A stretch of DNA of 64,000 nt from J054 sp964613615 (GTDB lineage Bacteria; Pseudomonadota; Gammaproteobacteria; Steroidobacterales; GCA-2729495), in assembly GCA_964613615.1 (NCBI GenBank), contig CAZTIB010000129.1, positions 3,250 through 67,249 of the forward strand, given 5' to 3'. Below the pieces are notes generated by a model. It saw only the letters and a list, made by a program, of their open reading frames with translations, ran no database searches and was not told where the DNA came from. The position numbers and the translations under genes are program-made. Positions 1 through 8,790 of the stretch are shown here, in pieces (positions within the stretch are counted from its first letter, which is position 1; each line of letters begins with the position of its first letter).

Positions 1-754
1 CGGTTTGGCCCTGCTGCATGATGTAGTACGCCACCAGCGCCGCGTGAACCACGAACAGCACCTCCAGGGACATGGTCCACCAGCGGTTGGTGTGAAAGCG
101 TGTGAAGAACAGGCTCCCCTGCAGCATCAGCAGGAACATGTACGCGAAACCGGCCAGGTGCCCGGAGGTCAGCTCGATCGGGTGGTACCAGAAGACGTAG
201 ATGATGGCCCAGGAGAAGTAGTAACCGTGGTAGCGGCGCACCGCATCGCCGGCGGTATTCAGAAAGCTGGGGCCCCGGCCGAAGAACAGCCCGCGCCGGC
301 GGTTCTCCATCAGCAGGACCAGCCACAGCATCAGCACCACCGACATCATGGACGTGGCTTCGTGCACGTCCTGGGCCAGCCCGTCGTAGAACAGCTTGGT
401 CTGCGCAATGTGCAGCAGGATGAAGCCGGCGTTAATGCCCAGCGCCCACACGTTGAACCAGTGCAGGCCAAAGATATAGCGGGGCCGCACATGGCGGGCC
501 TGGGCAATCAGGTACCAGATGGAGACCTGGTGAATCACGTACGGCAACCAGGCCGACAGCCGCGACAAGGCGTCTGCATCGGCGCGCTGCCAGTAGTACC
601 AGAAGTCGCCGCGGTCGGGGCCAATGTTGACCCCTTCGCTGTAGGGCCCGGCCACCAGGACCAGCGCAAACAGCGCGGCGCAGCCAGCCAGGCCCCACCA
701 GGCCCGGTAGGGTAAAGGCGCGTCGGCTGTCTCTAATTGTTGGTGTGCTGGCAT
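1..754 (-). CDS. Multi-pass membrane protein, C-terminus cut off by window edge
   Basis: The reading frame runs leftward from an ATG at 754 and leaves the window without a stop, giving about 251 residues. The N-terminus is a short hydrophilic stretch (MPAHQQLETADAPLPYRAWW), followed by alternating hydrophobic helices and aromatic-rich loops such as GDFWYYWQRADADALSRL and YYFSWAIIYVFWYHPIEL. At least six membrane segments are visible. I do not recognise the family. The protein would sit in the inner membrane. The start is supported only by being the first ATG before the hydrophobic core. The gene stands alone, with over 300 bases to the next gene on the same strand. Confidence 0.7.
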   Translation of the reverse strand, partial: MPAHQQLETADAPLPYRAWWGLAGCAALFALVLVAGPYSEGVNIGPDRGDFWYYWQRADADALSRLSAWLPYVIHQVSIWYLIAQARHVRPRYIFGLHWFNVWALGINAGFILLHIAQTKLFYDGLAQDVHEATSMMSVVLMLWLVLLMENRRRGLFFGRGPSFLNTAGDAVRRYHGYYFSWAIIYVFWYHPIELTSGHLAGFAYMFLLMLQGSLFFTRFHTNRWWTMSLEVLFVVHAALVAYYIMQQGQT

Positions 755-1067
755 TAGCGCCCCATTATCCCGGCCGGATCCCCCCGGCATATAAGGGTTT
801 TCGTCAATGACCGGCGCTCGGATGCCGCCGGACAGCCCTCAGGGCAGTTATTCGGCCGTCAATTCCCCGCCACTGCCCCCACTTCGGCCAGGGCATGTGC
901 TGCCTGGGCGGGCCGCCGGGCGGATTGGCCGCGCAGTCCTCGAAGTCTTCGCCGCTGACGCCCCCGAGAATACAGCGCGCTGCAACATAAACCTGTGTGG
1001 CTGCGCCCTTGTCAGGCGTCTTGACACCGGGCCTGGCGAATGATGCAGTGGCCCGGGTTGGCTGCGA
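755..1067. other. Intergenic stretch with no convincing gene
   Basis: This stretch of about 310 bases separates the truncated membrane protein from the symporter gene; both are read leftward, so it would hold the promoter of the former and the 3' end of the latter. Short frames are open on both strands, but none has a good ribosome site or recognisable product. I saw no strong terminator or repeat. Confidence 0.4.
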
Positions 1068-2912
1068 TCAGTCCCGCAACCTGTGCCACCACCCTGGTAT
1101 CGCCACGATCCCCAGGACGAGCAAAGACCAATTGATGCTCGCCGTGCCCTGCTGCAGCAGCAACTGTGCACCGCCGACCAGCCACGCGAATACGCTGACG
1201 GCCGCAGCGCCGATGGTCACCAGGGCACGACCCAGCTCGCGCTGCGGCACCCGGTGGTCGAGTTCGAGACCCCGCGCGGTCCGGGACCAGAATCCCGGCG
1301 GGCGCACCCGGTCGTAAAAGCGCATCAGCTGCACCGGTTCCGTGCCGGGCATCCACAGTGCCGTGGCAATTACGGCCATCGTCGAGACCCCGGCCATGAT
1401 CAACAGCCGCAGCCAGTCGGCGTCCACAACCAGCAGCAGCACCGGCGCCAGTATCAGCGATACGACGATGGCCGCGAGCTCACTGTAGAGATTGATGCGC
1501 TCCCACAGCCAGCGCAGTACCAGGACGGCGCCGACCCCGGCACCGAACAGCAGGGAGGTGCGCCACGCCGCCTGGATCGAGCCGAGATTGACCATGATGA
1601 TCAGCGCAATCGCCAGCAGCAGCACATTCGACCAGCGCGCGACCCGCACCAGCTCGTGGGGTGCGGCCTGCCGCCGGCGAATGCCCTCAACCCAGACGGC
1701 TTTGTACAGGTCGTTACTCCAGTAGCCCGCTCCCCAGTTCAGGTGGGTGTCGATGGTGGAGGCAAGCGCCGCAAGCATCGCCGTCAGCATCAGGCCACGC
1801 GCGCCCACGGGCAGCAGGCTATCGATGCCGGTGGCGAAAGTGAGCTCCCGGCCTGCCACGAAGCCGTCCGTGACCGGTTGGGCCGGATCGAAGGGATACA
1901 GTACCAGCAACGCCACGCCGATCAGCAGCCACAGCCAGCTGCGCAGGACGATCTGGATCAACGTGAACAGCATCGCCGCTATTCGCGCCTGCCGGTCGTC
2001 GGCACAAGCCATTGTGCGCTGCGCCAGGTAACCGGTGCCGTCCGCATTGACCTGGTAGAACCACTGCAGGCCGACAATAACCAGGAACGGCATTAGCGCA
2101 TCGGCCGCACCGGGCGTGAAACTCAGCAATTCGCCGGCCCGTTCTGCGCCGTAGATCGACTCGAGCCTGCCCGGTAAGCCGGTGAGGCCGCCGGCGGCGG
2201 ATACCGCAAACCAGGCATACACGGCCGTGCCCGTCAGCATCAGCATCAGCTGCACTACGTCCGTGGCGATCACGGCCCGCAGCCCGCCGGTGGCGGAATA
2301 CAGGCCGACAAAAGCCAGCATCAGCGCAATGCTGATCAGGTTGTTGAGGGTCGGCACCGCGACCGACGGACCCAAAATACCAGCGGTGATCTCCAGGCCG
2401 GACCATTCGACGGCCGACAGCATCGGGTCGTATACGAGGGCAGGCAACCACTCGTGCCACGGCAAGAAAAGTTCGAACAGGCGCGTGGCGGCCACCAGCA
2501 CGAAAGCAAGAACAATGCAGTTGATGACGGTACCGTAGTAGACGGCTTTCAGTGCGCGTAACGTCAGCGCCCCGCGGGCGCTGTAGCGCAATTGCGTGAG
2601 TTCCGCATCGGTCAGCACGCGCGCCCGGCGCCATGCCGGCCCGAGCAGAAAGCCCATGAGCAGGAAGGCCAGTGCGTAGATCCACAGCCGCCACAACGCA
2701 AACACGCCGCTGGCCGCGATCAACCCGGCCACCAGCAACGGCGTATCGGCCGCGAACTGGGTCGCAGCCATGCTCATACCGGCGCGCCACCCGCGCACCT
2801 TGCGGCCGGCGAGAAAATACTCGTCCAGGCTGCGCGACGCCCGGCGGCGAGCGGCGAACCCCGCTGCCACGCTGTACAGCACAAAGGCGACGACAATCGC
2901 GAGGTCGATCAC
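1068..2912 (-). CDS. Sodium:solute symporter (SSS family)
   Basis: A 614-residue integral membrane protein with about 13-14 hydrophobic helices. It starts with a typical SSS N-terminus (LAIVVAFVLYSVAAGFAARR, then SLDEYFLAGRKVRGWRAG), and has the family segments ATGGLRAVIATDVVQ and DTHLNWGAGYWSNDLYK. SSS proteins use the inward Na+ gradient to import small solutes such as sugars, amino acids or vitamins. The substrate cannot be read from the sequence. The length is normal for the longer, metabolite-type members. It is followed downstream by no co-oriented partner; the reductase at 2965-3972 lies upstream on the same strand with a 52-base gap, so co-transcription is possible. Confidence 0.85.
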   Translation of the reverse strand: MIDLAIVVAFVLYSVAAGFAARRRASRSLDEYFLAGRKVRGWRAGMSMAATQFAADTPLLVAGLIAASGVFALWRLWIYALAFLLMGFLLGPAWRRARVLTDAELTQLRYSARGALTLRALKAVYYGTVINCIVLAFVLVAATRLFELFLPWHEWLPALVYDPMLSAVEWSGLEITAGILGPSVAVPTLNNLISIALMLAFVGLYSATGGLRAVIATDVVQLMLMLTGTAVYAWFAVSAAGGLTGLPGRLESIYGAERAGELLSFTPGAADALMPFLVIVGLQWFYQVNADGTGYLAQRTMACADDRQARIAAMLFTLIQIVLRSWLWLLIGVALLVLYPFDPAQPVTDGFVAGRELTFATGIDSLLPVGARGLMLTAMLAALASTIDTHLNWGAGYWSNDLYKAVWVEGIRRRQAAPHELVRVARWSNVLLLAIALIIMVNLGSIQAAWRTSLLFGAGVGAVLVLRWLWERINLYSELAAIVVSLILAPVLLLVVDADWLRLLIMAGVSTMAVIATALWMPGTEPVQLMRFYDRVRPPGFWSRTARGLELDHRVPQRELGRALVTIGAAAVSVFAWLVGGAQLLLQQGTASINWSLLVLGIVAIPGWWHRLRD

Positions 2913-2964
2913 GAGAGTTGCAGTAGCCGCCGCTGCGGCCGCAGCGTGCGAGTAGCCACCGCCC

Positions 2965-3972
2965 TCAGACCTTCACCACCAGCTTGCCGAAGTGGGCGCC
3001 TGCATGCAGGTCCTTCAGCGCGGTCGGCGCGGCTTCAAACTCATACTCGCGATGAATCACCGGACGGATCTCTTGTTCTGCAACGCAGTCCATCATCGCC
3101 AGAAAATCGTCGCGGTTACCGACACTCATACCGTGCAGGTTCGCGTTGCGTTCGATCAGGTCGTAGACGCTGAGGCCCAGCCCGAAGCCTGCCAGGTAAC
3201 CTACATTAGCGACGTATCCGTTACGGCGCAGGGCCGCCACGGACTGCGGCAGCGTGCCCTCGCCGCCGGTCTCCACCACGCACTGCACGCCCACACCGTC
3301 GGCGAATTCCCGCGCGACCAGCCCCCACTCCGGCGTCTCGCGGTAGTTAATCGCGTGATCGGCACCGAGTTCCCTGGCCCGCGCAATCTTCTCATCGCTG
3401 CCCGACGTTACGATCACATTCGCCCCGAGAGCCTTCGCAAACTGCAGCGCAAAAACCGCCACGCCCCCGGTGCCCGTGGTCAGCACCCAGTCACCGGGAC
3501 CGACGCCGGCCACCTCGGTCAAACAGTTCCAGGCCGTCAGGCCGGCGCAGGGAAAACATGAGGCTTCGGCTGCCGTCAGGTGCGGCGCTACTCTCACCAG
3601 TTGATGCATGCGAAACAGCCCGTACTCCCGGAGAGTGCCGGGTGCCTCAAGCCCAAGGGACACGTTGCGCTCCGTGGTCAACGCATCGCCGGTCTGCCAT
3701 TCCGGAAAGAACAACGGACAAACCCGGTCACCGACGGCGAACTCCGTAACGCCGTCACCCACCGCGGCAATCTCCCCGCCCCCGTCGGAACAAGGCACCA
3801 GCGGCAGCGCAGCCGTCGGCGCGAACTCACCGATCACGATCTGGTAGTCCCGATAATTCACCGACGCGGCGCCGAAGCGCACCAGCACTTCATCAGGCCC
3901 GGGCTCCGGGACATCCCGCTCAATGATCACGAGCTGGTCGAGGCCAAAGGCCGGCAAATGCCACACGCGCAT
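2965..3972 (-). CDS. Zinc-free medium-chain dehydrogenase/reductase (quinone oxidoreductase-like)
   Basis: A 335-residue NAD(P)H-dependent oxidoreductase of the MDR superfamily. The N-terminal GroES-like domain has VNYRDYQIVIGEF and VPCSDGGGEIAAVGDGV; the Rossmann domain has TGTGGVAVFALQFAKALGA followed by ELGADHAINYRE. The four structural-zinc cysteines of alcohol dehydrogenases are missing, so a quinone- or enal-reductase role is more likely than zinc alcohol dehydrogenase. The frame stays open further upstream, but the start at 3972 is chosen because the family N-terminus (MRVWHLPAFG) begins there and GGAG lies about 9 bases upstream. It is divergent from the hydrolase at 4114, so 3973-4113 should hold both promoters. 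Confidence 0.85.
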   Translation of the reverse strand: MRVWHLPAFGLDQLVIIERDVPEPGPDEVLVRFGAASVNYRDYQIVIGEFAPTAALPLVPCSDGGGEIAAVGDGVTEFAVGDRVCPLFFPEWQTGDALTTERNVSLGLEAPGTLREYGLFRMHQLVRVAPHLTAAEASCFPCAGLTAWNCLTEVAGVGPGDWVLTTGTGGVAVFALQFAKALGANVIVTSGSDEKIARARELGADHAINYRETPEWGLVAREFADGVGVQCVVETGGEGTLPQSVAALRRNGYVANVGYLAGFGLGLSVYDLIERNANLHGMSVGNRDDFLAMMDCVAEQEIRPVIHREYEFEAAPTALKDLHAGAHFGKLVVKV

Positions 3973-4113
3973 GGGGTTGTTCTCCGTTGCCGTTCCGCTG
4001 ATGCTAGTCGCAGACCTTACACCCTGCGCCGTTATTGTTGGCGGATGGTGTACAGGCCCCGGAGGCAACAGGCTTCTGACAGGGACATCGTCACGCAACG
4101 GAGACACCGGGCC

Positions 4114-4863
4114 ATGGGGCGTATCCTGCTGAGAGTTTTTGCCATCCTGGTGATCTTGCTGATCGCCGGACTGGCCACTTTCTATATCGTCGACGGCCAC
4201 CCGCTGGCCGAGAGCGCCGGGTATCTCGAGGGCTCGGGCTACATCGCGGAGGGGCGAAGCGACGGCGGCTGGCTGTTTCAATCCCACACACCAAACGGCC
4301 GGGGTCTGCTGATCATGCACGGGGCCCTGATCAAGCCGCAGAGCTATGCGAAGACCGCTGCCTTCTTTGCCAAACGAGGTTACACGGTGCTGCTGCCCTA
4401 CGGCGGCGCGACGCGTCTGCCCATCACCGCGCTGGATCGTGCGGGCGATGCGATCCGCGAGCTCGATCTGACACAGTGGTACAGCATCGGCCATTCCCTG
4501 GGTGGTATGGCCAGCCTGGAAGTCATCCAACGGAATCCGGACGTGCCCTTCGTCGGTGCGGCGCTCTGGGCCACCGGAATTCCGGCGGATTATTCGACCG
4601 TCGCCGTCCCCATCTTGTTTCTGTGGGGTGACCACGACGACCTGCTGCCGCGATCACGTTTCGAAGCCGGCCAGGCGAAACTGCCTGACAGCGTGGAATA
4701 CGTGACAGTGGCTGGCGCCAACCACAAGGATTTCGCGATGTACGGCCACCAGTTCCTGGACGGCGAAGGGCAGCTGGGCTGGGCGCAACAGATCGACGAC
4801 GCGAACCGTGTGACGCTCGCATTCTTTACCCGGCTCAGCGGGGGCATCGGACCTGACGAATAA
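4114..4863 (+). CDS. Membrane-anchored alpha/beta hydrolase
   Basis: A 249-residue alpha/beta hydrolase. A single N-terminal hydrophobic segment (LLRVFAILVILLIAGLATFY) should export or anchor it. The nucleophile elbow is GHSLGGMASL, an early HGALIKPQ loop matches the oxyanion region, and LWGDHDDLLPRS with a later GANHKDF gives plausible catalytic Asp and His. It resembles the dienelactone-hydrolase-like group with small exported esterases. The frame is open well upstream, but the ATG at 4114 is preceded by GGAG and begins just before the signal segment. A related exported hydrolase is encoded at 39011-39763. Confidence 0.8.
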   Translation: MGRILLRVFAILVILLIAGLATFYIVDGHPLAESAGYLEGSGYIAEGRSDGGWLFQSHTPNGRGLLIMHGALIKPQSYAKTAAFFAKRGYTVLLPYGGATRLPITALDRAGDAIRELDLTQWYSIGHSLGGMASLEVIQRNPDVPFVGAALWATGIPADYSTVAVPILFLWGDHDDLLPRSRFEAGQAKLPDSVEYVTVAGANHKDFAMYGHQFLDGEGQLGWAQQIDDANRVTLAFFTRLSGGIGPDE

Positions 4864-4864
4864 A

Positions 4865-4894
4865 AAAGGCCGGGCCCTGCGGGGCCCGGCCTTT
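4865..4894. terminator. Bidirectional intrinsic terminator
   Basis: A near-perfect hairpin (AAAGGCCGGGCCC, loop TGCG, GGGCCCGGCCTTT) lies in the 47 bases between two convergent genes. The A and T tracts on the flanks let it work for both the hydrolase (+) and the Rieske oxygenase (-). Confidence 0.85.
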
Positions 4895-4910
4895 AGTCAT
4901 GCACGCCGGG

Positions 4911-6068
4911 TCAGGCGCTTTTCAGTTCGGCAATCTCTTCCGGCACGCCGCGCGCCGGCGCTTCGGCCGGCGCGATCAGCGGCACCGTGTCGAGCACCCA
5001 GTTACCAGCTTCGCGCCGCCCGGGTGACGGAATGGCATAGGCCACATCACCGGCCGTTGCCTTGAGCTTCTTGAAGTCGATGCGCCAGCCCTTGTGGTCC
5101 CACTCTTTCAGGTAGTCCCGATAGCGAACCACGGCCGCGTCACCCGGCACGAGGATTTCCTTGGTGTTGGTGTTCGGCGTGCGAATCGGATTCAGGCCCT
5201 CCAGCACGGCGACGTCTTCGTGTACCACCTGGAGCGTGACTTCCTCTATGCGCGCATCGTGCTTGTCATCCATCAGCCAGTTGCGCATGTTGATGAAGAA
5301 GACCTTGGTCAGTCCGTCGTGCACCGGCGCTTCGAACATGTACTGGTGGAAAGAGTTGGTCGCTGTCAGGTCGATCCACGTGACCAGCTGATTCGGACCC
5401 TGGAACCAGGAACCAGCGGCACCGACGCGCTCACCGGTCTTCTGTTCGTTCAATGCCGTGTCGTGTTCGAGTTTCTCACCAAAGGGCTCGTAGAACTTCG
5501 CGCCCCACGGGATGTCGGTGGTGGGCACCGGTTTGCGTTGCTTTTCCGGCGACATCATCGGCGCGCCCTGCATCGGGTGCACGAACTCGTTGTGGATGGG
5601 GTCCATGCCGTTTTCGATGGACCGCTCGTAGTAGGCCTTCAGCTCGTATACGTACAGCTGGGATTTCCACTCGCCGTTGCCGTACTCCTCGATCTCGTAC
5701 ACCGGCGGCCGCTCGTTCTCTGGCAGGTCACCAAGAAAGGCAAACACGATGCCGTACTTCTCTTCCACCGGGTAGCTGTCGACCTTCGCCCGTGCCGGGG
5801 GCTTGATACCTTTCAACGATGGAATCTTGGCGCACTTGCCGTCACCGCCGAATTCCCAGCCGTGATAAGCGCAAATAGCATGACCGCCCCGGACCCAGCC
5901 CTGCGACAGGGACCCGCCGCGGTGCACGCAGGTGTCGGACAGCACGTGGGCTGCGCCGTCGTCGTCCCGGAATGATATGAAAGGCAGACCTAACAGCTCT
6001 ACGCGCAGCGGCTTGTCAGCCGTGATTTCTTCAGCACGCGCGATCGGATACCAGAAATTAATGTACAT
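4911..6068 (-). CDS. Rieske non-heme iron oxygenase, catalytic subunit
   Basis: A 385-residue Rieske-type oxygenase. The [2Fe-2S] ligands are C47-x-H49 and C66-x2-H69 (CVHRGG, CAYHGW). The mononuclear iron site N153-x2-D156-x2-H159-x4-H164 (NGMDPIHNEFVH) is intact. Members hydroxylate or demethylate aromatic or polycyclic substrates using O2 and electrons from a separate reductase. The architecture fits the alpha-only class related to vanillate demethylase and pheophorbide oxygenase; the substrate is unknown. No ferredoxin or reductase gene is adjacent. Start at 6068 gives the family N-terminus (FWYPIA). A second, different Rieske oxygenase lies at 9351-10379. Confidence 0.88.
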   Translation of the reverse strand: MYINFWYPIARAEEITADKPLRVELLGLPFISFRDDDGAAHVLSDTCVHRGGSLSQGWVRGGHAICAYHGWEFGGDGKCAKIPSLKGIKPPARAKVDSYPVEEKYGIVFAFLGDLPENERPPVYEIEEYGNGEWKSQLYVYELKAYYERSIENGMDPIHNEFVHPMQGAPMMSPEKQRKPVPTTDIPWGAKFYEPFGEKLEHDTALNEQKTGERVGAAGSWFQGPNQLVTWIDLTATNSFHQYMFEAPVHDGLTKVFFINMRNWLMDDKHDARIEEVTLQVVHEDVAVLEGLNPIRTPNTNTKEILVPGDAAVVRYRDYLKEWDHKGWRIDFKKLKATAGDVAYAIPSPGRREAGNWVLDTVPLIAPAEAPARGVPEEIAELKSA

Positions 6069-6263
6069 GCCCTGTTCCTCCAGGCGACCCGGTGCCGCCC
6101 GACACGATTGTTGCTACCTATTCTAGTTTCGAAGCAGCCGGGGAAAGAGATTATTGCTGCCGTCGGCACCGGGAATTCCCCATTAATTGTCCACTCTGCG
6201 GTCACCCGATGTGCTACAGGGCCCCGCGCCGCCCTGGGGGAGCAAATGGTGCCTGCCCCAAGG

Positions 6264-7277
6264 TCACTGCACGGCAGGGATCACCCGCTCCCCAATCAGC
6301 CTGATGCCGTGCGCCTGGTGCTTCTTCAGCTCCAGAGAGATTTCCGTGCAACCCGCTGCTTTTAGTTCCAGCAGGTGCTCCAGCACGTGATCCATATTGT
6401 CGGTTGCCGCCGTCAGCGTCAGGTGGTCGACGCAATCGTCGAGAATCCGGTCCGGCAGACCGGCCACCGAATCTGCGTCTTTGGCTGCCATCGCGTAAAT
6501 CTGGGGTACGTGATCCAGGATCAGCTGGAAGTCTTCCGCGTTCATGAACTCGCTCATCATGTATTCGCGGAACAGCGCGCGGAAACCGATCCAGCGTTTC
6601 GCCTCGTGGCGGGCCTCGGCGAGGTCGTCGTAAACGTACCAGGCCATAAAGTTATTGAAGCGAAATACGCCCGGGTCCCGGCCAAATTCACCCAGCTGGC
6701 CCTTCACCGAACCGACGGCTTGCGTGGTGAGAGCGGGTGACAGATCGCTCATCATGATGCCGTCGGATGCACGCGCCGACATTTTCAGCATCTGCGGGCG
6801 ATTGGCCGCCGCGTAGACCGTCGGTGGTGGCGCGGTGACCCACTGCGGGTCATAACCGTTGATCTGGTACAGCTCGCCCTGGTAACTGAACGGGCGCTGG
6901 TGAATGCAGCCCATGACGATGTCTATCGCCTCGCGCACCGCGCGCACGCGCCGGGACCGGTCGATCTCCAGGGCCATGGTGACTTCACCGCCACCACCGA
7001 TGATGGCCTGCGCGCGCCCGGGGCAGATCTCGTTCAGCGTCAGCAGGTTCATCGCAATGCGAAACGGGTGCAGCTCATAAGGGCTCAGCGCGATGGGTCC
7101 AACGCGAATGCGGCGGGTGACTTCGGCGAGTTTGGCCAGGTTGGAGAACGGGTCGCGGCCGTCGAGATAGCTCGCGCACCAGATGGCGCGAATGCCGTTC
7201 GCTTCGGCCAGCAGGCCCAGCTCGGCCAGTTCCGCAGATGTCAGGTGGGAGTCGAGTACCAGGTCGATATCCATCAT
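6264..7277 (-). CDS. Luciferase-like monooxygenase (LLM, TIM barrel)
   Basis: A 337-residue flavin- or F420-dependent luciferase-like oxidoreductase. Visible family segments are LVLDSHLTSAELAELGLLAE, the strand RIRVGPIALSPYELHPFRIA, AIIGGGGEVTMAL and the loop PPPTVYAAANRPQMLKMSAR. Such enzymes oxidise small organics with FMNH2/O2 or reduce them with F420H2. The frame extends 19 codons upstream, but ATG-ATG at 7277/7274 follows a GAGG and begins 7 bases after the stop of the upstream nuclease gene, so this start fits an operon with 7285-7980 and 7952-8275. Cofactor choice cannot be decided here. Confidence 0.82.
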   Translation of the reverse strand: MMDIDLVLDSHLTSAELAELGLLAEANGIRAIWCASYLDGRDPFSNLAKLAEVTRRIRVGPIALSPYELHPFRIAMNLLTLNEICPGRAQAIIGGGGEVTMALEIDRSRRVRAVREAIDIVMGCIHQRPFSYQGELYQINGYDPQWVTAPPPTVYAAANRPQMLKMSARASDGIMMSDLSPALTTQAVGSVKGQLGEFGRDPGVFRFNNFMAWYVYDDLAEARHEAKRWIGFRALFREYMMSEFMNAEDFQLILDHVPQIYAMAAKDADSVAGLPDRILDDCVDHLTLTAATDNMDHVLEHLLELKAAGCTEISLELKKHQAHGIRLIGERVIPAVQ

Positions 7278-7284
7278 CAAGCCT

Positions 7285-7980
7285 CTATCGTTGCGCGCAA
7301 ATACTGCGTTCGCACGGCAGGCCGTCACCGTCACCGTCCATGGCGGTCAGCCCGCATTGATTCAGGTAGAACTTTGCCTCATCGCAGGAGGCCATGTCGC
7401 GGCAGGAACGCTTGTCTCCGCACCCTTCCGGCAGCGTCTGGGGCGCAGGTCTGTCCGCGGCTTTGCGGCACGCCCCCCGCGGCAGCCGGTCGCCGCCCCA
7501 CAAACCGCGCCTGTCGGCCCGCGCTTCGGCCTCCAGGTCGTAGAGCCGCTGGTCCTCCGAAAAACGGCAGTACACGGCTGCGAGGCCCATGCGGACCAGT
7601 TCCGCATTCACATCGGTGTCGTTCAGGAACACGCGCCCGACGATGCGGTCGTACTTGTCGACATCGAACAGGCGCACCGCGATGTCGCGGTCGCGCACCA
7701 TGCGCGATAAGGCCTGCCGGGCGGTGTCGGCATAGGGCTCGCCCTTCTCCGGCGTGTCGATCTCGGCCAGCCGAATCTGCACCGTCGCGTTGTCCGGGGT
7801 CCTCAAGACCAGGCTGTCGCCGTCTTTCACCTTCGTGACACGGCCATAGATGAAGCCATCTTTTGGCAAGGCCGCGGTGCCGGAATCGACGTCTTCTGCC
7901 GGTACGCAGGCCACCAGCAGCAGAAAGCACGCGCCGGTACGCGCAAGCGCCTTAATGCTTGTGGTCGTGATCCGCGCCAT
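7285..7980 (-). CDS. Secreted thermonuclease-like lipoprotein with excalibur domain
   Basis: A staphylococcal-nuclease-fold protein of about 231 residues. Domain order is: signal peptide ending in the lipobox LLVAC (C25), SNase domain with VKDGDSLVL, RLAEIDTPEKG and DKYDRIVGRVFLND, and a C-terminal excalibur-type calcium motif (DGDGDGLPCE). It should cut DNA or RNA outside the cytoplasm using Ca2+. The frame extends to 8004, but the ATG at 7980 places the positively charged N-region correctly before the hydrophobic core. It overlaps the 3' end of the FmdB gene by about 29 bases, so the two are probably translated from one message. Confidence 0.83.
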   Translation of the reverse strand: MARITTTSIKALARTGACFLLLVACVPAEDVDSGTAALPKDGFIYGRVTKVKDGDSLVLRTPDNATVQIRLAEIDTPEKGEPYADTARQALSRMVRDRDIAVRLFDVDKYDRIVGRVFLNDTDVNAELVRMGLAAVYCRFSEDQRLYDLEAEARADRRGLWGGDRLPRGACRKAADRPAPQTLPEGCGDKRSCRDMASCDEAKFYLNQCGLTAMDGDGDGLPCERSICAQR

Positions 7981-8275
7981 GCCCGTGGGAATGCGAATGG
8001 CCATGATCGTGGCTGTGGGCGCCGGCCGGGCTGTGGGAGTGTTCGGCGTGGGGCGTAGCCTGGTCGAACATGTGGCCGCGCCGCACGGTTTTTTTCAGCT
8101 CGGCCTTTGGCTTGCGCCAGCCCTTGCCCTGCAGCTGGAAGGCGGGCGCTGACAGCAGTTTCTGCAGCGCCGCTTCGCCGCATGCCGGGCATTCGGTGAG
8201 GGGTTCGTCGGCCAGTCTCTGCAGCGCGTCGAACGCGTGACCGCAGGATTGGCACTGGTAATCGTAGATCGGCAT
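7952..8275 (-). CDS. FmdB-family zinc-ribbon protein with histidine-rich tail
   Basis: A 107-residue protein. The N-terminal 40 residues are the FmdB-type putative regulatory zinc ribbon: MPIYDYQCQSCGHAFDAL, then CPACGEAALQKLLSAPAF, giving two CxxC pairs. The C-terminal third is extraordinarily histidine-rich (HSHDHGHSHSHGHG, ending DHDHKH), which could bind nickel, zinc or copper. The function of FmdB proteins is poorly known. The start at 8275 gives the exact family N-terminus. It lies first in a leftward set with the nuclease and the luciferase-like gene and is divergent from the CoA-binding protein at 8341. Confidence 0.85.
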   Translation of the reverse strand: MPIYDYQCQSCGHAFDALQRLADEPLTECPACGEAALQKLLSAPAFQLQGKGWRKPKAELKKTVRRGHMFDQATPHAEHSHSPAGAHSHDHGHSHSHGHGADHDHKH

Positions 8276-8340
8276 AGACAGCTCTTTTACAAGACTTGGC
8301 TTTGCCCGCAGTATAGTGCGTTCTCTCCGCCCGCCGTGAA

Positions 8341-8790
8341 GTGAGTGCCACGTTGAGCCATCAGAACCCGGATGACGACGAGATTCGCAGCATCCTGACC
8401 GGCATCGCCACAGTGGCCATGGCCGGTGCATCAGACAAATCCAGCCGCCCGGTGTACGGCGTGTCCCAGTTTCTCCAGCGGCAGGGGATCCGTGTCATCC
8501 CGGTGAACCCGCGCGTCGCCGGCAAAGACATACTGGGAGAGACTGCCTATGCTCGTTTGCAGGACCTCCCGGAACCGGTGGACATGGTTGACTGCTTCAT
8601 CAATTCGGCACGGGTCGGCCCCATCGTGGACGACGCGATTGAGATTGGCGCGAAAGTCGTCTGGTTGCAGCTCAACGTGATCGATGAGGTCGCGGCAGCC
8701 CGGGCCGCCGCGGCCGGACTCACCGTCGTGATGGACCGCTGCCCCGCCATCGAATGGCGCCGGTTAGGCATCGTCAGCACCGATTCCTGA
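8341..8790 (+). CDS. CoA-binding Rossmann protein (YccU-like)
   Basis: A 149-residue single-domain protein of the CoA_binding family. It shows TVAMAGASDKSSRPVYGVSQ, RVIPVNPRVAGKDILGETAY and a conserved C-terminal VVMDRCPAIEW, all typical of the small stand-alone CoA-binding proteins such as E. coli YccU. The exact role of these proteins is not established. The start is GTG at 8341; a TTG at 8353 is a less likely alternative. The stop overlaps the greB start (TGATG), so the two genes are translationally coupled. Confidence 0.85.
   Translation: MSATLSHQNPDDDEIRSILTGIATVAMAGASDKSSRPVYGVSQFLQRQGIRVIPVNPRVAGKDILGETAYARLQDLPEPVDMVDCFINSARVGPIVDDAIEIGAKVVWLQLNVIDEVAAARAAAAGLTVVMDRCPAIEWRRLGIVSTDS

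Noticed and set aside
5..715. Plus-strand coding region over the first 700 bases
   Set aside because: The product is Gln/His/Val/Gly-rich without domain sense, and the minus strand carries a clear multi-pass membrane protein over the same bases.
3580..4113. N-terminal extension of the hydrolase at 4114
   Set aside because: It overlaps the 5' half of the reductase gene on the other strand, is compositionally odd, and the signal anchor begins at 4114.
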